Shown here: positions 1 to 8,652 of the stretch, piece after piece | Position numbering within the stretch: position 1 is the first letter of the stretch | Layout: each line of letters opens with the position of its first letter | Assembly (NCBI GenBank): GCA_006546595.1 | Contig: VIAD01000005.1 | Location: 1 to 64,000 of the forward strand | Length of the DNA: 64,000 bases | DNA from: Moraxellaceae bacterium AER2_44_116 | Lineage (GTDB): Bacteria; Pseudomonadota; Gammaproteobacteria; Pseudomonadales; Moraxellaceae | Reading direction: 5' to 3' | Made by a program: the position numbers and the translations under genes | The notes under the pieces: generated by a model | What the model was told of the DNA's origin: nothing | Seen by the model: only the letters and a program-made list of their open reading frames with translations | Databases searched by the model: none

Positions 1-3000
1 CCCTTTAAAAGGGTATCTAAATTTAAACGTTTACACAGTTTAATTTACAGGCTCCGAAAACAGTTCAAATATAGTAATGACGAAACGGCTAAAGTACTCA
101 TAAAAGACTATCTTTCATCTGACAGTCATTACGATCTAGCTATTCATATGTTATTTCAAACATGGAAAGCCCTTAAAACTCCTAATACTGAATTCAGGCT
201 ATGTTTAGCTTGGGGGGAACCTGTTGCAAATGATATTACAAGAGTTTTAGAGCTACAGCCTGCTCAACTGTCATCATTCGATCCATTCCCAACCAAAATT
301 TTTAAGATAAAACTTGATCAGTTATGGGAAAAAAATCCTGAGAAATTTAACCGTTGGGATAGCTTGAGTAGATATGTAAGAGATAACCATATCAACAGAG
401 ATGAATTTAATGATTTTTGTAATGACTTAATAATAGAAGTCTGCCTACCCAAAGCCAGTTTGAAATTTGAAACTCCTAATGATTTAGAAAATATTTTAAT
501 AGAGCAGTCTCAAAGACTAGGGATAGAGCAATACCCCAATGATGATATTTATATAAATGATTTTTTAGTTAGATTGGCAAAAAATGTTGGCAGATATAGA
601 ACAAGATCCTTGAAGATTTCAGTTAAAGATATTTTAAAAGAACTAAGACTCAGAACTGATTTTGGCAAAATCAACCAAAAATTTGAGATTGATCAAAGTA
701 AAAATATTGATCTTGATGAAAGTTATATATCTTTTGATCGTCTTTTTTTATCTAACAAAAAAAACTTATTAATTGGTGAGCCTGGTGCTGGAAAGTCTTG
801 GTTTTTGACAAATTTTATTGAGCATCTTGAAAAAAACAATCGTACCGTAATAAGACATTATTGCTTTACCAATACCGAGGACGAATTTGTAGCTCAAAGA
901 GTAAGTTCGAATGTTTTTTTCGGAAATTTAATACATGCTATCATGGAAAAATTTCCGAAGTTAAAATCTAAAAAAAATCAGATTTATGCTGCCAATTTGA
1001 ATGAGTTAAACCTATTGCTAGAGGATTTAAAAGAGCCATTAGTTATTATTGTAGATGGTTTAGATCATATCAATAGAGTTTTAAATAGCTCAGCGACCTT
1101 ATCAGTTGAAAAAACAAGGATTCTTGAGTATATTTCTCAAATTAAAGCCCCTGAAAATATTTCAATTATATTAGGATCGCAGCCTATTGAGGAAGTTAAA
1201 TTTCTTATTACAGATTTTCAATATCAAGAAGTGAAGATTCCAAAATGGGACATAGTATATACCAACGAATTAATGGAAAAATTCGGCTGCTCAAAAGCTT
1301 TATCAGATAATATGCGCAATGTGATTCATGCAAAAAGTGAAGGCAATCCACTTTATTTAACCTATATATTAATGACTATAAATAATAGTGACAATGCCAC
1401 AGAACAGCTAATAGAAAGCCTACCTCAGTACGATTTTAATCTTAAGCGTTATTATGAATACCTCACGCAACAAATTGAAAATAATATTACAGCAGAAATA
1501 CTGTCTTGTTTAAATTTTGCAGTAACGAGAGTTGAACTTAAAGAGATTATACCTGTTCGCCATCACTTCGATTCTAATATGAAGAAACTATCTCCTGTTC
1601 TTACTGAAAATACACTTAGAGGAGGTATTAGGTTATATCATGATAGTTTTAGAAGGTTTAATATGGAAAAGTTAGCCTCTTTAGCAGCACTGAATAATAT
1701 ATATGAATACATAGTAATATGGTTGGAAAATAAAGGATTTTATGAAAATGATAAGACTTATAGATATCTACTGAATTACCTAATTCTTTCAGAGAAATAC
1801 CAAAAAGTAAGTGAGTTTGCGAATGTTCAATTTTTAGCTGAAAGTCTTTATGCTGGGCACTCAGAGCATTTGATAAGAAATAACTATAAAAACTTTTTAC
1901 ATGTTGCTGAAAAGCTACAAAACTGGCCACTTTTTATTTATTTGAGTGAATTAAATAGAGCTATTTCAACCACTAACTCCGAAGAGCATCAGAGCCAGTT
2001 TCTAGAAAACTTTGAGCTATATTTTGAGGCGATTTGTTCTATCTATGGGGCAGATAAAGCTAATGCTCTTTTATTCTTTAACGGAGAAAAAAATTTTAAC
2101 CTTGAAGTTACTGCAAAAGCTTTTAGGATTTTACAGAAATATGACTACACTCCAAGATGGGAGGAGGTAAAAGAGTTATTTAACACAGAAATTAGTTTAG
2201 AAAATTATAAATATTTTATATGTTATCTTATTTCAAATCATAAAGACTTAAATGAGTATTTTTATGCAATTTTAGCTAAAGAGTATAGTGATTTTTTTAG
2301 AGTTTTTGTTGTTGAGGTTTTTGAGAAAAGAGGCTTTGATGAAATATATAGCCTTTATCAAAAACTAGATGATAAAGATAATGCTATCGCGATTAAAATA
2401 AACTCTATCTTAGAAAGACTTTGCTGTAATCGCAAAATCAATACTTGCCCAAATACACAAATATATGATTTAGAAAAATTAGATCTAAGCTTTGCAGATA
2501 GCTATATTAGAGACGACGAATTAAACCGCTTTTATTTTAATCTGGAAAAATACGCCAAATTAGACATTGGGGCATTAATTGATTTTGAAAGAAAAATACC
2601 TACTAAAAACTTTTTCTATAATTGGATTAAGTATCTTATAAAAACAATGATTATTGACAATAAATGCACTGATACGGAAGAAAAGGAAAGATTAACTGTA
2701 GAAAATATCACTTTTTTAGCAAGTGATACAGATCGTTATAAAGGTCAACCAAGAGCAATAGATTTTACTTACAATAATAGCAGTCTTCTTGATCATACCA
2801 TTAAAAAGAGTCTTAGATACATTGTTTCAATTGAGTCATGGAAGGAAGTTATAACTTCATTAATTAAAATTCCATATCCTACACTTTCAATAATTGAGAG
2901 TCATTTTCTAAATGAAAAGAACATTCATTATATTATTGAGGCATACGAAAAATTTGATCACTCTGATGATGAAAACTATATACAACATGCAGAGTATGCA

Positions 3001-4623
3001 TTTAAGAAATCTATTTATTATGGAAAGGTAGAGAAAAATGATAAAGCAAAGCAAGAGCTAAAGAAAGCACTGACACTAATAACTACATATACATCTCATA
3101 AAGATTTAACTTTAGAGGAGTTGATTGAGCCGTTATCGCATATAAATAATATAGATCCTAAATTTTCTAAAAAATATATCAAAGAATTAAAATATCTCAC
3201 TGATGCTGTAATGAAACACACAGATGATGGGAAGGATACCAGATGGTTGACCATACAATGGTTTGAAGAATTCTTAAAAATAGATTATCAATTAGCTGCA
3301 AAATACCTTATTACCCAGTTATTGAATGATGAGTATTTTTGGAAGCTTGATTACATGTTTGTTAATTATTTGCAATATAGCAAAAATATAGACTCTATTA
3401 TCCTTAATTTTCTTTTTAAACTATCGCCTACAAATACTAAGAATAGTTATTTGAATGGTTTTTTAGGCGTAATAGAAGATATTTCCAAAAAGGATGTATC
3501 CCTTGCGAAGTTATCTTTACTTAATTTATCGATAAGAGATTGGAATAACTCCTATGACCATTTAGAAAATGAAACTCTGATTAAATTTTATGGCTTATTA
3601 AGTCAGTTTGAAATCCCTATAAAAATAAAGTCTATTAAATCCGAAAATAAAATATTTACTCCTGAAAGCAAAAAGCTAAATTTATTTTTAACGGAAACAC
3701 TCTGTAATGATTTCTCATTAAGAGCCAAAACAGAATCAGAATTGATTGAGTATTATGATAAAAAAGATCAATTATCTGAAAATGATATTAACTACCTTTA
3801 TTTCTTTCTACAAGAAAACAATAATGAAGAAACAGCTATAAGTCTACTAGGCTTATTATCTAAAATAAGATTCCCAAGAGATCCTAATAGGCACTTTGAG
3901 CAAATTAGAATTTTAATTGAACGAACTCCTTTGAGAAATGAAGCAAAGATCGATCTATTGACAACGAATTTTGTTTTTTCGAAAGATGGCTGGTTTTCAA
4001 GTTTTACAGATAAAGAATCATTAAGAATAGCCACTCAAATCAATAAAAATATAACATTAAAAATACTGGCGAGTCATTTATGTAAACATTTCACAAAATC
4101 TGGTTACTCAAGAAAATCAACAGCTAATCTTATTATTGCATTCGAATATTGTGTAATAGATAAAGACTACATATTGTCTATGTACAAAACAGGATTTGAT
4201 TTTATTAAAGCAAGATTGCCAGATGAAAACAATTTTAAATGGGATGATGTTGAGTTATTAGATATGAATGATAATGAGCTTGCCCTTATATTAATGCTCA
4301 GTAAATCTAGACATTTAGATGCTTTTATTCAGAGGGAAATCATTTTCTCTATTAGCTACATTTTAGACTATGATGATTCGTTACTCACAAAGCCATTTAA
4401 GTGGTTTTTTAATAATATAGATAAATTTCATCAACTGACAATCGCTAGTATGTTGGAGCTTTTTATTATGGAGGTTGATCTTCACCCCTTATTATTTAAA
4501 AATATTGAAGATGAGTTAAGAAAAGCATGTGCTATAGATAATCCACATATTCATAATTTGTTATTAGACATTATTGGGAAAATCAATCATGACCAATCAA
4601 TTACGAATGATGATTCAAAATAA
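1..4623 (+). CDS. Large STAND/NACHT-like NTPase, 5' truncated by window edge (candidate anti-phage sensor)
   Basis: The reading frame is open from base 1 with no stop before the ATG at 148, so the gene starts upstream of the window; at least 1540 residues are visible. Counting from the ATG at 148, a Walker A motif GEPGAGKS lies at residues 210-217 and a Walker B-like VIIVDGLD ends near residue 306, followed by about 1100 residues of alpha-helical, repeat-like sequence with no recognised motif. This order (N-terminal effector remnant, P-loop ATPase, long helical sensor) is that of STAND NTPases such as the Avs defence proteins, whose N-terminal domain is often a nuclease; here that part is mostly outside the window. 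The gene is strongly AT-rich compared with the housekeeping genes to its right. It overlaps the next gene by 35 nt. The NTPase call is firm; the defence role is inference. Confidence 0.75.
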   Translation, partial: PFKRVSKFKRLHSLIYRLRKQFKYSNDETAKVLIKDYLSSDSHYDLAIHMLFQTWKALKTPNTEFRLCLAWGEPVANDITRVLELQPAQLSSFDPFPTKIFKIKLDQLWEKNPEKFNRWDSLSRYVRDNHINRDEFNDFCNDLIIEVCLPKASLKFETPNDLENILIEQSQRLGIEQYPNDDIYINDFLVRLAKNVGRYRTRSLKISVKDILKELRLRTDFGKINQKFEIDQSKNIDLDESYISFDRLFLSNKKNLLIGEPGAGKSWFLTNFIEHLEKNNRTVIRHYCFTNTEDEFVAQRVSSNVFFGNLIHAIMEKFPKLKSKKNQIYAANLNELNLLLEDLKEPLVIIVDGLDHINRVLNSSATLSVEKTRILEYISQIKAPENISIILGSQPIEEVKFLITDFQYQEVKIPKWDIVYTNELMEKFGCSKALSDNMRNVIHAKSEGNPLYLTYILMTINNSDNATEQLIESLPQYDFNLKRYYEYLTQQIENNITAEILSCLNFAVTRVELKEIIPVRHHFDSNMKKLSPVLTENTLRGGIRLYHDSFRRFNMEKLASLAALNNIYEYIVIWLENKGFYENDKTYRYLLNYLILSEKYQKVSEFANVQFLAESLYAGHSEHLIRNNYKNFLHVAEKLQNWPLFIYLSELNRAISTTNSEEHQSQFLENFELYFEAICSIYGADKANALLFFNGEKNFNLEVTAKAFRILQKYDYTPRWEEVKELFNTEISLENYKYFICYLISNHKDLNEYFYAILAKEYSDFFRVFVVEVFEKRGFDEIYSLYQKLDDKDNAIAIKINSILERLCCNRKINTCPNTQIYDLEKLDLSFADSYIRDDELNRFYFNLEKYAKLDIGALIDFERKIPTKNFFYNWIKYLIKTMIIDNKCTDTEEKERLTVENITFLASDTDRYKGQPRAIDFTYNNSSLLDHTIKKSLRYIVSIESWKEVITSLIKIPYPTLSIIESHFLNEKNIHYIIEAYEKFDHSDDENYIQHAEYAFKKSIYYGKVEKNDKAKQELKKALTLITTYTSHKDLTLEELIEPLSHINNIDPKFSKKYIKELKYLTDAVMKHTDDGKDTRWLTIQWFEEFLKIDYQLAAKYLITQLLNDEYFWKLDYMFVNYLQYSKNIDSIILNFLFKLSPTNTKNSYLNGFLGVIEDISKKDVSLAKLSLLNLSIRDWNNSYDHLENETLIKFYGLLSQFEIPIKIKSIKSENKIFTPESKKLNLFLTETLCNDFSLRAKTESELIEYYDKKDQLSENDINYLYFFLQENNNEETAISLLGLLSKIRFPRDPNRHFEQIRILIERTPLRNEAKIDLLTTNFVFSKDGWFSSFTDKESLRIATQINKNITLKILASHLCKHFTKSGYSRKSTANLIIAFEYCVIDKDYILSMYKTGFDFIKARLPDENNFKWDDVELLDMNDNELALILMLSKSRHLDAFIQREIIFSISYILDYDDSLLTKPFKWFFNNIDKFHQLTIASMLELFIMEVDLHPLLFKNIEDELRKACAIDNPHIHNLLLDIIGKINHDQSITNDDSK

Positions 4624-5452
4624 CAAGTATATATCTTTTTTGAATGATGCTGGTGTAGAAACCAATACACTGGTGTCAGACATACTCCAAGCCATTGAGA
4701 GTGAAAAATTCGATATTTTTGTTAATAATCATCATAGATTATTATCACCAAATGCATATATTGAATCATTGATTTTTGAAAGATTTTTTCACTTCCAATA
4801 TGAGAATAAAAATGACGCTTTGATACTAGATTTTAATTTAAAAATAGATATAAAAACGATGATCGCCACTTCAAAATCATTGATCCAAAGGCCTGATTTT
4901 AGAAAGCCGTCTGTTACAAAAAAAGGCTTCACAAAACCACACAGTAATAATGGGTTCATAATTATTGCACGCTTTGAAAGAGAGCTATGCATCGAAGATT
5001 ACTCTAACAAGGAACAAAAAAAAGGATATAGAACACTTGAGGGACTGCTTCCTAGTAAAGTTGATATAAATCCTTTAGTTGACAGGCAACCCTCTAATTA
5101 TATTTGGCTCAATCGCTATTATTGGGGCGAGCCTTTTATACAAGGATTTTGTGTCAATATTAATAGCGTTGAGTCTCCATGTGTTTTATGGATGAATAGT
5201 CGACTGTTGCAGATACTTGGATTAAAGCTGGATAACTATAAAAATGGTTTAAGAGCTATCAATGATAGCAATGAGGTTATTTTAGAGTTTAGATATTGGA
5301 GAGACCAATTAATTGGTAATGGCTCCTCATTTGTTGGTACAGACTCGAATATTGCAAAGCTAGAGGGGTGTGACCTGATACTAAGAGAGGATTACTTTGC
5401 CAAAATACTGCAAATTATACCTAACGCAATTTATTACGTAAAAACTATTTGA
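4589..5452 (+). CDS. Unrecognised protein overlapping the STAND NTPase gene
   Basis: A 287-residue reading frame whose ATG at 4589 lies inside the 3' end of the NTPase gene, 35 nt before that gene's end, so the two are probably translationally coupled. I do not recognise a family: there is no signal peptide, membrane segment or P-loop. The centre has many aromatic residues (YIWLNRYYWGEPF near residues 170-185) and acidic and basic patches. A TTG 15 nt upstream is an alternative start. Its composition is AT-rich like the NTPase gene, which suggests both arrived together. A role as a partner or regulator of the NTPase is inferred from position only. Confidence 0.65.
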   Translation: MTNQLRMMIQNNKYISFLNDAGVETNTLVSDILQAIESEKFDIFVNNHHRLLSPNAYIESLIFERFFHFQYENKNDALILDFNLKIDIKTMIATSKSLIQRPDFRKPSVTKKGFTKPHSNNGFIIIARFERELCIEDYSNKEQKKGYRTLEGLLPSKVDINPLVDRQPSNYIWLNRYYWGEPFIQGFCVNINSVESPCVLWMNSRLLQILGLKLDNYKNGLRAINDSNEVILEFRYWRDQLIGNGSSFVGTDSNIAKLEGCDLILREDYFAKILQIIPNAIYYVKTI

Positions 5453-5502
5453 CTTATAAATACCCTAAACTATATCGTTATGATAACTACGACAATAATT
5501 CA

Positions 5503-5856
5503 TTAAACCTGCCCCGCCACCACCACAATTTCCACCCTCCATTCAGGCTTTGCCAAAGCCGCTTGCACACAGGCACGCGGCGGCGCATAACCGTGATTCA
5601 ACCAAGCATCCCAAACCACATTCATACCAGCATAATCGGCTAAATCGCGTAAATACACCGTCACACTCAACAAATGATTTTTATCGCTACCTGCTTGCGC
5701 CAATAAATCATCAATCATCGCCAATACTTCGGCTGTTTGGCCTTCAATATCTTGTGTGGCATCGTTGGGCACTTGCCCTGCCAAATACACCACACCATTT
5801 AAAATGGCCGCCTCGCTATAACGAGTTGCAACATGTAATCGTTGAATCGTTGCCAT
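5503..5856 (-). CDS. RidA/YjgF family enamine/imine deaminase
   Basis: A 117-residue protein of the RidA (YjgF/YER057c/UK114) family, which hydrolyses reactive enamine and imine intermediates released by PLP enzymes. The family signature near the C-terminus is present (PPRACVQA, carrying the arginine that binds the substrate carboxylate), as is the GVVYLAGQVP strand near residue 22. The ATG is preceded by an AGGAGAG ribosome site. It is convergent with the AT-rich gene on its right-hand end and divergent from hslV, so it marks the start of the core chromosome part. It resembles the divergent small RidA subfamilies rather than the classic E. coli RidA, so the exact substrate is unknown. Confidence 0.85.
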   Translation of the reverse strand: MATIQRLHVATRYSEAAILNGVVYLAGQVPNDATQDIEGQTAEVLAMIDDLLAQAGSDKNHLLSVTVYLRDLADYAGMNVVWDAWLNHGYAPPRACVQAALAKPEWRVEIVVVAGQV

Positions 5857-6000
5857 GACTACTCTCTCCTAAAACTCATTGAATGCCACAAATCACATGG
5901 GCGCAAAAGCATAGCGATGATTTTCACGAAAACATAGCACCACAATTCGCCAAACTGTCCACAAAATCACCAGATTCCCCCTACTTATTACAGCTCTCAG

Positions 6001-6027
6001 TTGAAATCCATATTTAAGCCCCTATCT
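6001..6027 (+). promoter_or_regulatory. Sigma-32-type heat-shock promoter of hslVU
   Basis: TTGAAA at 6001-6006 and CCCTATCT at 6020-6027 are separated by 13 nt. The sigma-32 consensus is CTTGAAA, 13-14 nt, CCCCATNT; the -10 element matches seven of eight positions. It lies 39 nt before the hslV start, where a heat-shock promoter is expected for this operon. Seen in sequence; activity is inferred. Confidence 0.65.
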
Positions 6028-6065
6028 TTAACCATACATTTCCCCTATTTTTGCTAGGAACAGCA

Positions 6066-6590
6066 ATGACAACGATTGTTTGTGTACGCCGCGATAACAG
6101 CGTGGCACTCGGCGGCGACGGCCAAGTCTCATTAGGCAATACCGTTATGAAAGGAACGGCTCGAAAAGTCCGTCGTTTGTATCACAATCAAGTTATTGCA
6201 GGTTTTGCAGGCGGCACAGCCGATGCCTTTACCCTGTTTGACCACTTTGAAGCCAAACTGGAAAAGCACGGCGGTAACTTAATTCGCTCCGCTGTCGAAC
6301 TCGCCAAAGACTGGCGTACCGACCGCACGCTACGTCGTTTAGAAGCCATGTTAATCGTCGCTGACAAAACGGCATCGTTTATTATTACCGGTACAGGTGA
6401 CGTACTTGAACCTGAACACGGTGTTTTAGCCATTGGCTCAGGCGGCAATTATGCCCTTGCCGCGGCGCGTGCTTTATCCGAAAACACCGACTTTGATGCT
6501 GAAACGATTGCCAAAAAAAGCCTGCAACTGGCGGGCGATATTTGTGTCTTTAGCAACCACAACCATATTATTGAAGTCATTAAATTCTAA
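6066..6590 (+). CDS. hslV: ATP-dependent protease peptidase subunit HslV
   Basis: The 174-residue proteolytic subunit of the HslUV (ClpQY) cytoplasmic protease. After Met removal the N-terminal Thr of MTTIVCVRR is the catalytic nucleophile, which fixes the start at 6066 rather than at the TTG 15 nt upstream; AGGAA lies at 6056-6060. The strings GNTVMKG, AGFAGGTADAFTLF and DWRTDR are characteristic of the family. It is followed 11 nt later by hslU. A sigma-32-like promoter lies upstream. Hexamers of HslV dock on HslU rings, which unfold misfolded or regulatory proteins and feed them in. Confidence 0.97.
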   Translation: MTTIVCVRRDNSVALGGDGQVSLGNTVMKGTARKVRRLYHNQVIAGFAGGTADAFTLFDHFEAKLEKHGGNLIRSAVELAKDWRTDRTLRRLEAMLIVADKTASFIITGTGDVLEPEHGVLAIGSGGNYALAAARALSENTDFDAETIAKKSLQLAGDICVFSNHNHIIEVIKF

Positions 6591-6601
6591 GGAACAGGAC
6601 A

Positions 6602-7963
6602 ATGAGCAGTACCATGACTCCCCGTGAAATTGTGCATGAACTTGACCGTCATATTGTTGGCCAAGATGCCGCCAAACGCGCTGTTGCCCTGTCCTTGCGT
6701 AGTCGGTGGCGACGGATGCAGCTTCCCGAAGCGCAACGCCATGAAATATCACCCAAAAACATTTTAATGATTGGCCCTACAGGTGTGGGTAAAACGGAGA
6801 TCGCCCGTCGTTTAGCCAAACTTGCCAATGCGCCATTTTTAAAAGTGGAAGCCACAAAGTTTACCGAAGTGGGTTATGTCGGTCGTGATGTCGAAACCAT
6901 TATTCGAGATCTCATGGAAGTCGCCATCAAAAACGAACGCCAGAAAGCAATGGAAAAAACGGATTATCGCGCCGAAGAAGCAGCTGAAGAACGTATCTTA
7001 GATGCGTTGTTGCGCCCTGCTCGCACGAGCGATTGGGAAGATGACAAATCCGTTGTCAGCGAAAAAACCGATAATGCCACGCGCCAAATGTTTCGTCGTA
7101 AATTGCAAGCAGGCGAATTAGACGACCGCGAAATTGAAATTGAATTACATAACACGCCCGTTGGTGTCGATATTATGGCTCCACCGGGAATGGAGGATAT
7201 GGCTAATCAGTTGCAGTCGATGTTTAGCAACCTCAACAAAGACCGTAAAAGCAGCAAACGTATTCCAATCAAGGAAGCACGTCAGCGATTAAAGGAAGAA
7301 GAAGCAGGCAAGATGGTCAATGAAGACGACCTGAAAGCCAAAGCCCTAGAATCGGTTGAGCAAAACGGCATTGTCTTTTTGGATGAAATTGACAAAGTCT
7401 GTCGTCGTGGTGAATCACATAGTGGCGGAGATGTCTCGCGTGAAGGCGTACAACGCGACTTATTACCGTTAATTGAAGGCTGTGCGGTCAATACAAAATA
7501 TGGCATGGTAAAAACCGACCACATTTTATTTATCGCTTCGGGTGCGTTTCATTTAGCCAAACCGTCTGATTTGATTCCTGAGTTACAAGGTCGCTTGCCC
7601 ATTCGTGTCGAGTTAAATGCCCTGTCTGCTTCGGACTTTGAGCGTATTCTGACCGAACCGCACTTCTCGTTGACCGAACAATACAAAGCCTTGCTCAATA
7701 CCGAAGGCTTGCGCATTGAGTTCAGCCCCGATTGTATTCAACGATTGGCCGAAGTTGCTTTTGAAGTCAATGAGCGTACCGAAAACATTGGCGCACGCCG
7801 TTTACATACAGTGCTTGAGCGTTTGTTGGAAGAGATTTCTTATAACGCGGGTGACTTAGGTAGCGAACGTCAAGGAGATGTGTTGATTTTGACTTCTGAA
7901 GATGTCAACAAACAACTAGGCACGTTGGTCAAAGATGAAGATTTAAGTCGCTTTATTCTCTAA
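6602..7963 (+). CDS. hslU: ATP-dependent protease ATPase subunit HslU
   Basis: A 453-residue AAA+ unfoldase that partners HslV. Walker A GPTGVGKT is at residues 58-65, Walker B is GIVFLDEIDK near 257-266, and the sensor-2 region is NIGARRLHTVLE near 395. The extreme C-terminus ends LSRFIL, the tail that inserts into HslV pockets to activate it. The intermediate (I) domain between the Walker motifs, which recognises substrates, is present at normal length. The ATG at 6602 follows an AAGGAAC ribosome site just after the hslV stop. Co-transcribed with hslV. Confidence 0.97.
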   Translation: MSSTMTPREIVHELDRHIVGQDAAKRAVALSLRSRWRRMQLPEAQRHEISPKNILMIGPTGVGKTEIARRLAKLANAPFLKVEATKFTEVGYVGRDVETIIRDLMEVAIKNERQKAMEKTDYRAEEAAEERILDALLRPARTSDWEDDKSVVSEKTDNATRQMFRRKLQAGELDDREIEIELHNTPVGVDIMAPPGMEDMANQLQSMFSNLNKDRKSSKRIPIKEARQRLKEEEAGKMVNEDDLKAKALESVEQNGIVFLDEIDKVCRRGESHSGGDVSREGVQRDLLPLIEGCAVNTKYGMVKTDHILFIASGAFHLAKPSDLIPELQGRLPIRVELNALSASDFERILTEPHFSLTEQYKALLNTEGLRIEFSPDCIQRLAEVAFEVNERTENIGARRLHTVLERLLEEISYNAGDLGSERQGDVLILTSEDVNKQLGTLVKDEDLSRFIL

Positions 7964-7975
7964 ATCAGCCACACT

Positions 7976-8013
7976 CAAACTAGCAACTCCCCTCATCAAT
8001 GGTTGCTAGTTTG
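7976..8013 (+). terminator. Perfect inverted repeat after hslU
   Basis: Arms CAAACTAGCAAC (7976-7987) and GTTGCTAGTTTG (8002-8013) are exact reverse complements of 12 bp around a 14-nt loop, 13 nt after the hslU stop codon. There is no U-tract, so it may act as a 3' stabilising hairpin or a Rho-assisted end rather than a classic intrinsic terminator. Confidence 0.5.
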
Positions 8014-8120
8014 ACCGACAAAACCTTTATTTACTACCACTGACCGTTTCTACACTGTTTTTTTCTCCTAGAATCAGTATTATCTCACTAACAATTACAT
8101 GATTCGTATAAGGGTTCATT

Positions 8121-8378
8121 ATGTCTCGTTTTACCGTAGCCTCAAACGGCGATTTAACTACCACCTTAGCGCGTGTTGAACAAACGATTACCAGTAAAGG
8201 CGGCTCTTTTTCGGGCGACACCACTCAAGGTCAATTTTCAGGTGTCACTCCCGTTGGCAAGGTCAAAGGTAAATATACCGTCAACGCCAATAAAGACATT
8301 GAAATCACCATTACTGACAAACCCTTTATTGCGCCAATGGCCATTATTGAAAATAAAATCCGCGATTATTTTGCTTAA
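8121..8378 (+). CDS. Small conserved protein, possible PHA granule-associated (PHA_gran_rgn-like)
   Basis: An 85-residue soluble protein starting MSRFTVASNGDL, with a beta-rich centre (GKVKGKYTVNANKDIEITI) and a helix at the C-terminus. Similar small proteins between hslVU and ubiE in gammaproteobacteria are annotated as polyhydroxyalkanoic acid system proteins; that family match is tentative and made by eye. The start has GGTTC upstream only, a weak ribosome site, but no better ATG exists. A palindromic repeat begins right after its stop codon. Confidence 0.6.
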   Translation: MSRFTVASNGDLTTTLARVEQTITSKGGSFSGDTTQGQFSGVTPVGKVKGKYTVNANKDIEITITDKPFIAPMAIIENKIRDYFA

Positions 8379-8432
8379 CCCTTCGACTCCGCTCAGGGAG
8401 CGTTTTTACGTTGGCTGAGCGGAGTCGAAGCC
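8379..8432. repeat. Dispersed palindromic repeat, family A copy 1
   Basis: CTTCGACTCCGCTCAG and its perfect 16-bp complement CTGAGCGGAGTCGAAG flank a 16-nt centre. The element begins immediately after the stop codon of the small gene at its left. Two more copies lie at 17711-17785 and 40443-40510. It can form a strong hairpin in RNA in either orientation. Confidence 0.85.
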
Positions 8433-8652
8433 ATTGTAGTTAATGCTCATCTGAGTAATACACACCCATACTTCTAAACCTAATCGTTTTATCACCATCC
8501 ATACACAGAACTTTTTCTTTCCCCTCCGACTCCTGCTACAATTCGCCATACACAAATTTTCAGTTGCGATTAAACAACTGATAAAATTAGGGATAAGCTT
8601 CCATTTCATTATATCTCCCACCTATTGGGACATTTACCGCAAGGAATTGATC

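Noticed and set aside
5550..5858. Plus-strand ORF opposite ridA
   Set aside because: It is the antisense shadow of the RidA gene, whose family motifs are unmistakable.
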